64,000 nt of DNA from Sepiola atlantica (GCA_963556195.1 OY744546.1:71772204-71836203), one strand, 5' to 3'. Positions 30,541-40,880 are shown, counted from the first letter of the stretch. Notes: a model not told the origin generated them from the sequence alone. A program made the numbers and translations.

Positions 30541-31125
30541 GAATCTTTCTACACGTGGAAGCAGTGTTTGTGACTAAAAGAACAAGTCTCTTATTTCTCT
30601 CAGCTATCTTTGTATTTCTATCAACCTCTTTAATTTTGTGATTCAACCATTCTTTAATAGTCTTTAATCTCTCTGTTGGGATTTAGAGAAAGAGTGACTC
30701 TTTCTTTTCAGCTAATTTACATAGGTGTGTTCGTACATGTCATGCACATATATGTAAATTAGATGGCAAAGTAATAAATAACTTTATTTCTATGTTATCC
30801 ACTAACCGTACCCGTGCACGAGCGTTGACCTGGAAATCGAATAACCCAATAAACCCCTGCTCTCACCTTAAACTCCCATATAAATATACGCTCTGGAAAT
30901 TGGTTTACTTTTACATGAATTTACAGCAAATACATTTACATGACCAACACCCGGATAAATAGACAATTCGATGAAAGAGGAAACACTGTGAAGATCGGGG
31001 TGATAAACGATAAGAATGTTGAAATAGTAGCAATATTATGTTGATGTGTTGAGTGTGTAAAATAATGTATTGTTACATATAATCTGGTTAAGTACCAAGA
31101 AGTATTCGTTTGGAGATATATCAAA
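30541..31125. other. AT-rich stretch without recognised gene
   Basis: No element is identified. CCGTACCCGTGCACG near 30808 resembles end motifs of some non-autonomous elements but is too short to call. Confidence 0.35.
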
Positions 31126-31192
31126 GGCTCTCCAATGACGAGTTGGTAAAGCGTCTCATCACCTTGGGTGCATCGTACCCATGTTCAAAATA
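31126..31192 (+). mobile_element. tRNA-like SINE remnant
   Basis: GACGAGTTGGTAAAGCGTCT (31138-31157) resembles a box A/D-arm and ATGTTCAAAAT (31182-31192) a box B at the correct spacing. The acceptor stem is not complementary, so this is a decayed tRNA-derived SINE rather than a gene. Confidence 0.45.
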
Positions 31193-31650
31193 TCGAAAAA
31201 ATAAGAGAATATCGTAGGCAAATATCGACTCTTGATTGGATACGAATCTTAAAATAAAAATATTATTTCAGTCAATCAGAAGCAAGGAAATTATACGCCT
31301 CCGAAATATTAAAAAAGAGCCGTTTCAATATTTCGCGTCTAGAGCTGAGAGCCGGCCAAAAGTATATTTAAACCAAAAGCTTCAGATTCCAAATCTATCT
31401 TTCAGTTCAGGAGCACGTATCTAACCTCTTTCCCCAAACAGCTAGTCGGAGGGACACAAGACAAGAACTTACCAATGTTGACGCATAAAGTCATACAATG
31501 ACAAAGGATTAACATATTTACACTACTAGTCGCACACAGACTGATTAATTTACTCGCTTTTAATGTTCTACACAGAACACGTAATTTGTTCATCACACGT
31601 CGACGTGTTGCCCATGCTAACCAACTTGAAACTGTTACTATTACGGCTTA

Positions 31651-31672
31651 AGGTTAGGGTAAGGGTTAGGGT
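31651..31672. repeat. Interstitial telomere-like repeat
   Basis: About three and a half TTAGGG-type units, G-rich strand on top, ending exactly at the left terminus of the foldback element that starts at 31673. Confidence 0.8.
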
Positions 31673-32365
31673 TATAGAGAACGCGCTGCATTCCCGTGAC
31701 TTCGCCTCGTCAACGTTCGGACAGGTCTCCGAAGCGCTCGAGAGTTGACGAGGCGAAGACTGCCAGACGATAAATTGGCAGACGATAAATTCAGACGAAG
31801 AAAATAAAAGTAAAATACATATATAAAATATAGAACGAATAAACCATAGCTAAACAACTGTTATTTATTAGATGTTTATTTTTTTTGTTGTCAAAGGAAC
31901 CATTATTAATCAAATGCTTTTAAATAAAATGTTTTGGGTTTTTTTGTACACCGAAAAGTTTCAAAAGATGATTTTTTTTATACATCTGTTTTTAACCAAT
32001 TTCTTGTTTGTTTGTTTTTCATTTTCTTTTTCAATGTTTTTTTTTTAGCATTTTCTAAGTTAGGATTTAGGGTTAGGGTTTAGTGTTAGTCTTTCGCTAG
32101 AAGTTACCGTTGCTGACAGAACTCAGCGAGTTATTCGGGAGATTCAACACGTTGACACAGATTGTAGAAATTCTTTTTTTTTAACGCGCTGCACATCGTA
32201 GAAATTACTTTCTTCCAAGATTGATCGTCTGCTTGCTTGCAACCTGATTGTCTAATGCTTGCTGCAATCTGATTGGTTAATAGTTTCGTCAACTCTCAAG
32301 AGCTTCCGATACCTGCCCGAACGTTGACGACGCGAAGTCACGGAAACGCGGTGTATTCTCTATAA
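31673..32365. mobile_element. Non-autonomous element with ~80-bp terminal inverted repeats
   Basis: The left end (TTATAGAGAACGCGCTGCAT... to about 31755) is inverted at 32285-32365. Conserved blocks are TTATAGAGAA, CCGTGACTTCGC, CGTCAACGTTCGG, CAGGT and GAGAGTTGACGA. The 690-bp unit has no transposase and looks like a MITE or foldback element. It carries its own TTAGGG units at 32065-32082 and lies against another telomere-like island on the left. Confidence 0.78.
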
Positions 32366-32690
32366 GAGTACCCTATTACGATTACCTTAGCACATGAGGC
32401 TATCAAATCTTTAAAAAGAGAAACGGCATTTGACAATTGAACTTTATTTTGTAATAATTATTTTCAAGCTGCTATTTTATTGTCAATAAAACTGAATATA
32501 TTTTTGTATGGATTTCTGTTGGCATTTGTTTATCTCTCTACGGATGTCTGTAGTAAAAGAGAATAAAAGTTACACGTTCAGAGCTAGGCGCGAGATACTA
32601 AAACTTGTGCGCGCTTTCGTATTAAGACATGCTACACGCCTTTAAATTTCAATCCTTCTTCGCCATGGTAGGGACGGTGGCGATGTAGTA
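32366..32690. other. AT-rich stretch without recognised feature
   Basis: No gene or repeat recognised. Confidence 0.35.
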
Positions 32691-32691
32691 G

Positions 32692-33025
32692 ATATTTATC
32701 TACCTCCCACAGCGGTAAGATGTGACACAAGGTCGGGAAAGTTGGATTTGAAAAAACAGCGCCCGAGAAGTTGAGCATATGCATAGGCAGCCCCGTCGGA
32801 ATTCCCAGGTAGGGGCGCCTCAGGCGATTAGCAATAAACTAACCGCTTCTCAAAAGGTGAGAAGGCAAAGCCTGGGAGGTTGGACCTCCTAGAACTGCAC
32901 AGGACGGACAACCGATAGACCGACGTAAATCAAGCCCCGAAGGCCAAGACAATACCAGTCTATGGGGTGCAGTATCCATCGGAACCGATACTACACTTTT
33001 ATCTGGGCCAAAAGTCCGAGTAGCC
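32692..33025 (-). mobile_element. U2 snRNA-headed SINE, second copy
   Basis: Read on the minus strand from about 33025, GCTACTCGGACTTTTGGCCC, AGATAAAAGTGTAGTATCGG and TTC match U2 positions 4-48, including the AAGTGTAGTATC (branch-point-recognition region) that copy 1 has partly lost. The body (CTTCGGGGCTTGATTTACG, CCTCCCAGGCTTTG, AGTTTATTGCTAATCGCCTG) is shared with the other copies. It ends at 32692 in a GATAAATA-type tail. Target duplication is not obvious. Confidence 0.78.
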
Positions 33026-33164
33026 TCAGGGCTATACCGTCTGGAACTTTGGTTCGTAAGAGGGCGGCCCATCGTGAACAGGTTTGCCACCGATCTAATA
33101 CTTGAGTAATACTTCTTTTTTTTTCCTTTTTTTTTTTTTTTTTGTAAATCAGTAGCATCGATAA

Positions 33165-33563
33165 AAGCCACCGTTGATTGGTTCAGATCGTAGCTGGCTC
33201 ATAAAAGGATCCGCCCATATCCGATTTTGTTTTGTCTCGTGTGTCAATTCACTTTGGTTATCTTTCCTTTTTAAAGGGGGTTGTTCGTCAGTCGAGGAAG
33301 CCGAAAAGAATGCGCTTCCACTATTCGTCACTTCTGGAATAAAGTGAATAAAATAGAGCTTAATGGGTCGCACCCGGGCGATTCGTTTAAAGGTCGTTCG
33401 CAGCTCGACCGCACTGCACGCGATTGCGTGCGGATCGGACACGTGCAACGGTGACTTCTCTTTTTCAATAACGTACAATCAGTGGCGATTCTACGACATG
33501 GCCCCTACAGAATTTAAACTGATCCCTAGCTTGCCATCCCCAAACCCAGTAGGTGGAGTTTGA
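33165..33563 (+). promoter_or_regulatory. Promoter-like, CpG-richer region
   Basis: An inverted CCAAT box (GATTGG, 33176-33181) stands 20 bp before a TATA-like CATAAAAGG (33200-33208). A CpG-rich stretch with ATG-initiated frames follows (33363-33563), ending in a 22-codon ATG frame from 33499. No protein family or clear splice donor is recognised, so this is a weak promoter/first-exon candidate. Confidence 0.2.
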
Positions 33564-33805
33564 GTGATTGTTTCCGATTTTTGAGAAAGAAAAAGCTAGG
33601 CTGTAAAAAATAATTCACACATTGGTTCGCAGCAAAAGTAATGTAAAAAAACTGAATCTTTGTGGGGTTTTTTAACCACAGAAAGAGTTTGAATATCATG
33701 TCCGGTCCAGGATAGGCTTGCACAATAGGGTAGATTGATTTTTAACTTTTGAAGGGAATATATTTCGGATTTTTTTAGATGATGATTCATAATTTGTATT
33801 ATTTG

Positions 33806-34040
33806 AATTATTCAAACTACTATTCTCATGTTGATTGTTATTTTCACAACGTTTTTTTATTTATTTCAGAATTGCCGAACTGCAGTGCAATGACTTATTC
33901 ATGATCAGATGGATCTGCAAGCTGAAATCTGACCAAACCCACCACATTAGGTCAGAAGATTTTCCGAAATATCCACACTTGCCCAGAATAGAAGTTATCC
34001 TAGGGACTAACCGGTTACATTGGTATGGTTATATGAAACG

Positions 34041-34118
<78 letters not shown>

Positions 34119-34310
34119 AAACGTTGCAGAAGCATGGATGTCTCAAATCGCAGGAAGGTTGGCCGGCCAAGGAAAGCCTGGAAGTAAGTAACTAGACAAG
34201 ACCATATAGAGTCGAAGGTGGAGACGGTTGACCAGCTGAACGGTGATAACTGCAGAGTGAGCTTGCGCAATATTTAAAAAAAAAGCTGACCCCGTAACAA
34301 GAGAATAGTG
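33806..34310 (+). mobile_element. LINE C-terminus interrupted by (CT)n
   Basis: The plus strand reads IAELQCNDLFMIRWICKLKS (about 33868-33928), then IEVILGTNRLHWYGYMKRF (33985-34043). Across a (CT)n tract it continues as MKRCRSMDVSNRRKVGRPRK (34118-34175). This is the end of RTE/jockey-type LINE reverse transcriptases (MLRWICG..RNRLRWFGHV.R...GRP). The 3' end AAAGCTGACCCCgtaacaag (34282) precedes the (AAG)n tail at 34321. The interruption is 83 bp and flanked by a 10-bp direct repeat ATGAAACGTT. Confidence 0.72.
34046..34114. repeat. (CT)n microsatellite inside LINE
   Basis: About 34 CT units between two copies of ATGAAACGTT (34033-34042 and 34116-34125). Confidence 0.97.
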
Positions 34311-34320
34311 AGTTTAGATG

Positions 34321-34383
34321 AAAAGAAGAAGAAGAAGAAGAAGAAGAAGAAGAAGAAGAAGAAGAAGAAGAAGAAGAAGAAGG
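34321..34383. repeat. (AAG)n tail of LINE
   Basis: About 21 AAG units immediately 3' of the LINE end at 34310, consistent with an expanded retroelement tail. Confidence 0.95.
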
Positions 34384-34454
34384 TAGACATTTTAATATGA
34401 TAATGATGCTGATTCCAAAATGCGTCTAATAAACCATAATATTTTTTTATTTTT

Positions 34455-34622
34455 TATTATCGTGTATTCTTTGGATTATTCGAACTACTATTCTTATCTT
34501 AGTTGTTATATTATCCAACGTTTCGGCAGATGTAACTTCTGACCTTCTTTAGGCGTGTCTTTTCAAACTGGGGAATCTTTCTGTCAAACTCGGGAATCTA
34601 TACGGAATTTCGAACTGAACCT
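34455..34622 (+). repeat. Hammerhead-associated repeat, copy B
   Basis: Matches the reverse complement of 11876-12065. Shared text includes CAACGTTTCGGCaGATGTAAC, CTTCTGACCTTCTTtAGGcGT, and AAACTCGGGAATCT. The beginning of a related unit, GAATTATTCaAACTACTATTCTcAT, also occurs at 33803-33830. Confidence 0.6.
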
Positions 34623-35016
34623 TTTATTTAATCCGCGGGGTTAGATTGTTTTTACTTTTAATTTTAGTGTTAGTTAGTATCGCCTATAGAACTGATTGTC
34701 GCTCAACGCCATTATCAGTTTTGCCATGGGTTCATTTGGAATATCAAATATGTCGATGCAGAGAAAGTTGGCTATGTTCAAGAAAGAAAAGGAATTTCGG
34801 TAACATTGAAGAATCCGCACCAATATTGTTTTTCAACAAGCAATCAAAATATTTTAAATATGTAAAAGTCTTTAAAAACGTTTTTCTCCTATAATTCAAA
34901 ATATTAAATTATCTTTTTTTAAATGGCAGGATTTTAAAGACTAACAATTCATCGTTCCGTTGAAAACTCATTCCGAACTTTTACACAACCTCAATGATAA
35001 ATGTCCCAAATCGCAG

Positions 35017-35018
<2 letters not shown>

Positions 35019-35093
<75 letters not shown>
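35019..35093. repeat. (AT)n microsatellite
   Basis: About 37 units, ending at the outer edge of the palindrome. Confidence 0.97.
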
Positions 35094-35097
<4 letters not shown>

Positions 35098-35334
35098 GGA
35101 TTTCAGTGTTCGAACTTTCTCATCTTGGCTGCCATGCTCACAACGTTTCGGCCGCTCTGCCCTCCGACCTTCATCAGATGTCCTATATCGAACCAGGGAA
35201 CCGTCTGTCTCCAGACATATGGTTCCCGAGTTCGATACAGGACACCTGATGAAGGTCGGAGGGCAGGGCGGCCGAAACGTTGTGAGCATGGCAGCCAAGA
35301 CGAGGAAGTCAGTCTGAACACTGAAATCCATAAT
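35093..35334. repeat. 242-bp palindrome of the hammerhead-associated repeat
   Basis: Two head-to-head copies of the repeat also seen at 11876 and 34455 form arms of about 118 bp, 35093-35211 against 35216-35334. Identity is high, including CTTGGCTGCCATGCTCACAA, CGTTTCGGCCG and CCCTCCGACCTTCATCAG. The plus-strand right arm holds CTGATGA (35249-35255) and GGCCGAAACGTTGTG, a hammerhead-like core whose triplet would be GUG, not a cleavable GUH. (AT)n flanks the left, and a short AT repeat lies 25 bp to the right. The symmetry explains the overlapping frames on both strands. Confidence 0.85.
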
Positions 35335-35399
35335 GAAAACGCCTCATCTCAAAAATACAGACAATATATATATAAATATATATATTCTTAACATGTGGA

Positions 35400-35880
35400 G
35401 GGGCTTTGTTAACTATTCTGTACTTTCACCTAAACAAATTCAATTTTAACGGTATCTTTTAACTTGAAAATCCTATCTAAAAAATAGCACGGTTCATAAA
35501 CTGTAGAAGTATTCAAAAATAAAAGTAAAAGTACTTCCCGGCAACACCGGGTTTATACAGATTGTTTAGATTTAAAAAAAAAAAAACAATCTATAATCTA
35601 TTTACCTGCTTCTCCACAAAAAAAAAGATTTGGACACAAGGTCGGTTTTTAATGAGGATAAACTCCTATCTAAAAAAAAAATAACACGGTCCGTAAACTG
35701 CAGAAGTAACTAAGTTTCTATCTGTCACTTTCACGCTCTCTCACTTTATGTTATTTAACCTCCTGCTCTTACGTTGTCTATCACTCTCGCTTCACTCTCT
35801 CTATCTCTCTCACACGCACACACACGTAATAAAGAAAGAAAATAAAGAAAAACATTTTACAATAAAATAGAAGAATTTCA
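35400..35880. repeat. Short internal repeat and CCCGG hairpin
   Basis: TCCTATCTAAAAAA followed by TAGCACGGTTC-like text occurs at 35470 and 35667. Between them CCCGGCAACACCGGG (35537-35551) can form a 5-bp GC hairpin resembling Helitron-type 3' ends. A related hairpin is at 44963-44978. No Rep/helicase ORF exists here. Confidence 0.35.
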
Positions 35881-36129
35881 AAAGATGAAAAAAAAATTAA
35901 AGAAGCGTAAAATTGGACGGCAGAAACTTTACTGGAATAAAGTTATTCTCACTACAAGACTCAACAGATGTTGTTTTTTACTGGGGGGGGGGGCGGTTAG
36001 TGCATGGACACCTGATATAAATTATCAGAATCCCTACGTAATGATACCCCTCCAAATGAAAAGGAAGAATAATATTATGTTAAAGAGGAAGAAAGAAAGA
36101 CGTGGATCTAATCCGCGATTAGGTATACG

Positions 36130-36725
36130 TTTTATTTTATTTTTATTTTATAGAGATGTCTATTGACCTTAGTCTTGAAAAGACTAAAGTAATAAGTAGG
36201 AGGAAAACAGTCATCCGGAAGAGAGTTCCACGAGTCTGCAGTTCTTAGAAAGAAGCTACTGGAGTTGGAAGATGTATTAAAACAGGGTATCTGAAAAGCG
36301 AATTGATGAAGACCACTAGACCAACGAGTAAAACGATTTGGTACAAAGGAAGCAGGGAATAAATAAGGCAATTCTCAAGAACACGTCTTAATAATACTTA
36401 CAGAAGAGACTGATGCTACCAACTTACGTCTGTGAGAAACGGTGCAGAAAAAAAAGATGTGTCAACTAAATTACAGATACGTTTCTGCACCTTATCAAGA
36501 ACCTTCAAATGAGACAGAGATTTAGCAGTCTCAAAATTATTATAGTACTTCATACAAGGCCTGATAGTATATTTGTAGAGATAGAGAATAGCCTCAGGTG
36601 GGAGAAAGTCTTTGGAGCAATAGAGCAGAGAACCGACTTTACGAGAAGCCGAAAGAGCAATGGATCTAATGTATGAATTCCAAGAAAGAGTTGATGAGAA
36701 CGAAAGATCATGGCGTTTCCGGTTT
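36130..36725 (-). mobile_element. LINE reverse transcriptase C-terminal fragment
   Basis: The minus strand reads FSSTLSWNSYIRSIALSASR then KVGSLLYCSKDFLPPEAILY, LYKYTIRPCMKYYNNFETA, LDKVQKRICNLVDT and finally SFFLRTADSWNSLPDDCFPP with FKTKVNRHLYKIKIK ending near 36132. This is the jockey/CR1-like LINE tail, similar to 43575-43920. It is 5'-truncated and frameshifted, with an (ATTTT)-like 3' tail at 36125-36150 on the plus strand. Confidence 0.8.
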
Positions 36726-37200
36726 CATGAGGTGTACTGCCTTGTTTATTTGTTAAAACGTTTCTGATTGGCTGAAAGCTTGTTTACTTGCTTAAATGAA
36801 CTCTTGACTTTTTTAAAACCGTTTTTAGTTCCTTTGGAACGTTTGGCAGAAAATTTCTTATGATTTGTTTGTGTCTGTCTTACAAGATGTAGCGGCTGTT
36901 TATCGAGACTGACTTGGGTATTTATTGATTTCAAGAGAATGCTCTTTTATATAATTACAAATTTTAAGAACAATATTTTTTCATATAAGGCTAGAGTATT
37001 GAAAATTTCAATTAGTAGTTGGCAGATTAAAGTTATGACTTTGTTCTTCTATGATTTTCGTTGACTGTTTGATTACTAAGTCAAAATCAATAATAAAGTA
37101 GACCGCCTACTAATCTAATTATGCCTTCTAATCTCAATATTATATTCTAATTTCCATGTCTCGACATTAAAAAGTAATTTATAAGTTTACAACTGTTAAG
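36726..37200. other. AT-rich stretch without recognised gene
   Basis: A short block, TGCCTTGTTTATTTgTTAAAACG (36738), recurs at 37705 around the mariner fragment. Otherwise nothing is recognised. Confidence 0.4.
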
Positions 37201-37204
37201 TCCG

Positions 37205-37231
37205 GAATGTTGTTGGCGTTGGGATTTAGTT
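37205..37231 (+). repeat. Direct repeat flanking mariner fragment
   Basis: GAATGTTGTTGGCGTTGGGA followed by TTTAGT occurs at 37206-37231 and 37750-37775, either side of the mariner remnant. Confidence 0.65.
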
Positions 37232-37289
37232 TTCAACCATTTTTTTTTAATAAAATGATGGTTCATTATGTTATGTATTCTTTTTATTT

Positions 37290-37705
37290 ATTTTAAAACA
37301 ATCGAAATAAAAATGAGAACCACCAAAAACGACCACAAGTGCTTTTTCACCAAGACAATGCACCGTGTCACAAGTCAATCGCAACGAAACTATATGACAT
37401 TCATTTCGAATTGTTTCCACATCCACCCTATTCTCTAAGTATTGACACCAGCAACTACTGGTTGTTTGCAGACCTAAAACCATTGTTCCATGGAAAGAAG
37501 AATTGGCACCAATGAAAAAGTAATATCGGAAACTGATGCCTATTTTTGAGGACAACGGACAAATCGTTCTACAAAAAAAGAGACATAAAATTGTTAGAAT
37601 CAGTGTATCGAGAAGAATATTATTTTGATGAATAAAGTCGAATTTTGCCTAAAAGTTCTATTAATACTATTAGTTAGGCCCGGGACTTATTGATTGGGTG
37701 TTCCT
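37290..37705 (+). mobile_element. Mariner transposon, 3' fragment
   Basis: The plus strand reads QKRPQVLFHQDNAPCHKSIA (37327-37386), then HFELFPHPPYS and NYWLFADLKPLFHGKKNW (to about 37512), and LLESVYREEYYFDE to 37635. This is the second half of a DD34D mariner transposase. D2 is intact in HQDN (37354). D3, normally SDYW, is N (AAC, 37453-37455), and a two-codon gap shortens the interval. The terminal TAGGCCCGGGACTTATTGAT is at 37675-37694. The 5' half is missing. Confidence 0.82.
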
Positions 37706-37770
37706 GCCTTGTTTATTTCTTAAAACGCTACTTATGTATTTATGAAGTGCAGAATGTTGTTGGCGTTGGG

Positions 37771-38216
37771 ATTTAGTCCTAAACCATTTAGTTCTAAACA
37801 ATTTAGTTCTAAACAATTTAGTTCGAAACCATTTAGTTCTAAACCATTTAGTTCTAAACCATGTAGTTCAAAACCATTTAGTTCTAAACCATGTAGTTCT
37901 AAACCATTTCATTCTAAACCATTTAGTTCTAAACCATTTAGTCCTAAACCATTTAGTTCTAAACTATTTAGTACTAAACCATTTAGTCCTAAACTATTTA
38001 GTTCTAAACCATTTCATTCTAAACCATTTAGTTCTAAACCATTTAGTCCTAAACCATTTAGTTCTAAACCATTTAATTCTTAAACCATTTAGTTTTAAAT
38101 CATTTAGTTCTAAACCATGTAGTTCTAAACCATGTAGTTCTAAACCATTTAGTTCGAAACCATTTAGTCCTAAACCATTTAGTTCTAAACCATTTAGTCC
38201 TAAACCATTTAGTCTT
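37771..38216 (+). repeat. 15-bp minisatellite (TTTAGTTCTAAACCA)n
   Basis: About 29 units with substitutions at the TTCT/TCCT position and a single-base slip near 38083. The period is a multiple of three, giving a spurious 113-codon KPFSS-repeat frame (37742-38083). Confidence 0.95.
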
Positions 38217-38289
38217 TAACAAGATTATGATGTACTATGTATTTATTATGCTTTTCTTATTTCTTTTTAAAAAAACGAGAACTTCCAAC

Positions 38290-38735
38290 TTTTTTAACTA
38301 ATGAGTCACCGCTTATCAAGGCCCAAAAACCACTCGAGGATAAGGGTTAAAGAATTTGTCAGGTATACGGTGAGACAACACCATGATGGTTGGTACCATA
38401 GTTAAAACTGGCCAGAGTTTGATCATTTAAGAGGGCGACTCAACAAATATTTGTTTACGTTGGACTCGAAAACGACTGTTGTAGTCAGCTGGGAAACAGC
38501 CCCTCGGTATTGTGTTCAACATACTAGCAGAAAGAAGGAAAGAAACTTTGTTCATCGAAGTTCCGTTTAGTTTTAGGTACACAGGGGGAGAAAGGGGAAT
38601 TATTGACAGTGGTTGTAACTAGATGAGTTTTTGTTGTGAATGTTTTACAGGGGGGGGGGCATTAATTTGAGCTCAGTTGAGGACCTGCCATGATAATAAC
38701 GATAGAGTGACCATTATAGAATGAATAAATCAAAT
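38290..38735 (-). mobile_element. LINE C-terminal fragment
   Basis: The minus strand reads YHGRSSTELN near 38690, an AFTTKTHLVTT-like stretch near 38620, NFDEQSFFPS and the DCFPAxY-like end. It aligns with 28090-28260 over GTTCCGTTTAGTTTTAG and GCTCAGTTGAGGACCTGCCA blocks. It is heavily frameshifted. Confidence 0.6.
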
Positions 38736-38739
38736 ATAG

Positions 38740-39363
38740 CATGAAAACGATGTATCAATTAATGCATGTTATTGTTTTAAAATTATTTTTGTTATATAAT
38801 AAGAGCGATGCATAACCTCACAAACACACATGTAAACCCACTAGTATATAACGGATAGTTGAAAATAACAGGAAATAAAAGTTTCGTCGTGGTCAACTTG
38901 TTGAACTCGAGGTTAGTTTTTACTCGATTGTAAGAATTGATAAAAACGGATGTGACGTCACATGGCTCAAAGATAAAGTGAATAAGAGAAGTCAAGAGTT
39001 CGTTGGGAGCACTACACATGTGAAGATGTTATTTTAAAATGATCTGATAGTGATTATCAATCTATCTCTGTCTCCCTTCGTCTCACTGGAACGAAGATCA
39101 AATCGAATAAATCTCCTCTGTCTTCCAACTAGCTTTGTCTTGACTTAGTCCTTTTTCGAGGCATGAAAGAACTTATTTGAATATGGAATTTCCTGAGTCT
39201 GGCAGAATCATCTAAAAAGGCGCGTACATGAGCAAGCAGCTAACATGGTAGGATTATGAGATTTCATGTATGACACAAGGTTGAAACGCAGCCTTAACAC
39301 ACGCGCAAAATCCAAGGTATGTAAGACACATTCTCTCAACTTTTTAACACAAACACACGCACA

Positions 39364-39366
<3 letters not shown>
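38740..39366. other. Stretch without recognised gene
   Basis: The antisense frame 38792-39019 and the plus frame 39266-39499 have no recognised motifs. The second runs through (CT)n. Confidence 0.35.

Positions 39367-39415
<49 letters not shown>
39367..39415. repeat. (CT)n microsatellite
   Basis: About 24 CT units. Confidence 0.97.
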
Positions 39416-39422
<7 letters not shown>

Positions 39423-39649
39423 TGGCTTCCTTTGACTTATCTATGAGTTTTATGCACACACAATCTAGCTGGGTGCGAGACTTTCTGGGTTCGCATTAAA
39501 TAAATCGTATTTCGAATATATCGCCTTCATTTTTTCCTTGTTTCATATATTTTTTGTAAGGTACAATATATTTTGAGATGATGCTTCCCAAGAATCCACA
39601 AAACTTGACAACGCGAATCATGATTTTATCATAAAATAAGTTTTGAACT

Positions 39650-39880
39650 TATCGTGGGTGGTTTACAGCCACCACTCCCTAACCGGGCACTGTTAGTTAG
39701 CGTCACCTTCACAGGCTATATCGAACGGCGTCAACCTTTTTTTATAAATTTCATTCATCCTACTAATCAATCAGAATCCTCTCATAATATTCTTCATCAT
39801 TCAACTGACAATCTATCCATCTCAGTAATCCTTATCCTCGATTGGTTTTTGGCCTTGATTACTCAGAAAGAAAAGAAGAA
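39650..39880 (+). mobile_element. LINE 3' UTR fragment
   Basis: CATAATATTCTTCATCATTCAACTGACAAT-like text at 39785-39812 recurs at 53438-53468 directly after the LINE ORF ending near 53390, so this is probably the 3' UTR of the same family. Confidence 0.5.
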
Positions 39881-40017
39881 ATACAAGATGTAAGCAAAGG
39901 CCGTATATTTAACAAATGACACGGATGAGTGGAGAAAGAAAGCGAGTAGATTATACAAGCTAGAATCTTTTTTCACATTCGCTCGTCTTACATGACTGTT
40001 TATTAATTAGTATTGGG

Positions 40018-40622
40018 ATGATAAATCGGAATCGGAATCTGGAATCGGAAAACCCGAGAACATTTCGGGATATCGGAATCGGTATCAGAATCAGAAAAAT
40101 CAGAACTTGAATCGGAAAAATCAGAACTGTTGGGGGTATTGGAATGGGTATCAGAATCGGAAAAATCAGAACTTTTGGGGGTATTGGAATTGGTATCAGA
40201 ATCAGAAAAATCAGAACTTTTCGAGGTATTGGAATTGGTATCAGAATCGGAAAAATCAGAACTTTTCGGGGTATTGGAATTGGTATTAGAATCGGAAAAA
40301 TCAGAACTTTTCGGGGTATTGGAATGGGTATCAGAATCGGAAAAATCAGAATTTTTCGGGGTATTGGAATTAATATTGGAATCGGAAAAATCAGAACTTT
40401 TGGAGGTATTGGAATTGTTATTGGAATCGGAAAAATCAGAACTTTTGAGGGTATTGGAATTGGTATTGGAATCGGAAAAATCAGAACTTTTTGGGGTATT
40501 GGAATTGGTATCGGAATAGGAAAAATCAGAACTTTTGGGGGTATTGGAATTGGTATCGGAATAGGAAAAATCAGAACTTTTGGGGGTATTGGAATTTGTA
40601 TCGGAATCGGAAAAATTGAAAC
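40018..40622 (+). repeat. 45-bp minisatellite, about 13 units
   Basis: The unit is AATCGGAAAAATCAGAACTT followed by TTGGGGGTATTGGAATTGGTATC-like sequence with a 45-bp period. The period is divisible by three and all three forward frames stay open for long stretches (up to 160 codons, 40144-40626). There is no codon-bias or domain support for translation. Weak similar text (AATCGGGGAAAA, ATCAGTAATTGTATCGGAAT) occurs at 41085-41160. Confidence 0.93.
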
Positions 40623-40784
40623 CTAATTTCCGATTTCAAAAACGATTCTTTTAAAATATTTTGTTTTGTTTTGTTTTTAAAACTTAATTTTCCATTGTTA
40701 GTACTAATGATAAAATGATAAATATTTACTGATTTTTAAATCTACCGGTAAAACTCAAATTTATAGATCATGATAACGACTTTA

Positions 40785-40880
40785 GGTAAAAATGACACCA
40801 GAAAAAATAGCACAGATAAAAATAGCACATGTAAAAATGGCACGAGTAAAAATAGCACATGTAAAAATGGCACGAGTGTG
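40785..40880 (+). repeat. Short tandem AAAAATAGCACATGT-type repeat
   Basis: Five or six units of TAAAAATnGCAC(A/G)(T/A)G with a period near 18 bp. Confidence 0.8.

Noticed and set aside
35093..35334. Overlapping ORFs of 143, 116 and 107 codons on both strands
   Set aside because: They exist because the sequence is palindromic and runs through (AT)n. Each is the mirror of the other.
37742..38083. 113-codon KPFSS-repeat protein
   Set aside because: It is the translation of a 15-bp minisatellite whose period is a multiple of three, and a slip at 38083 ends it. No evidence of selection.
37771..38216. CRISPR-like regularly spaced repeats
   Set aside because: Units are contiguous with no unique spacers, and the DNA is clearly eukaryotic. 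It is a minisatellite.
40130..40626. Repetitive proteins of 129 and 160 codons
   Set aside because: Both frames come from the same 45-bp minisatellite and cannot both be coding. Kept only as a repeat.
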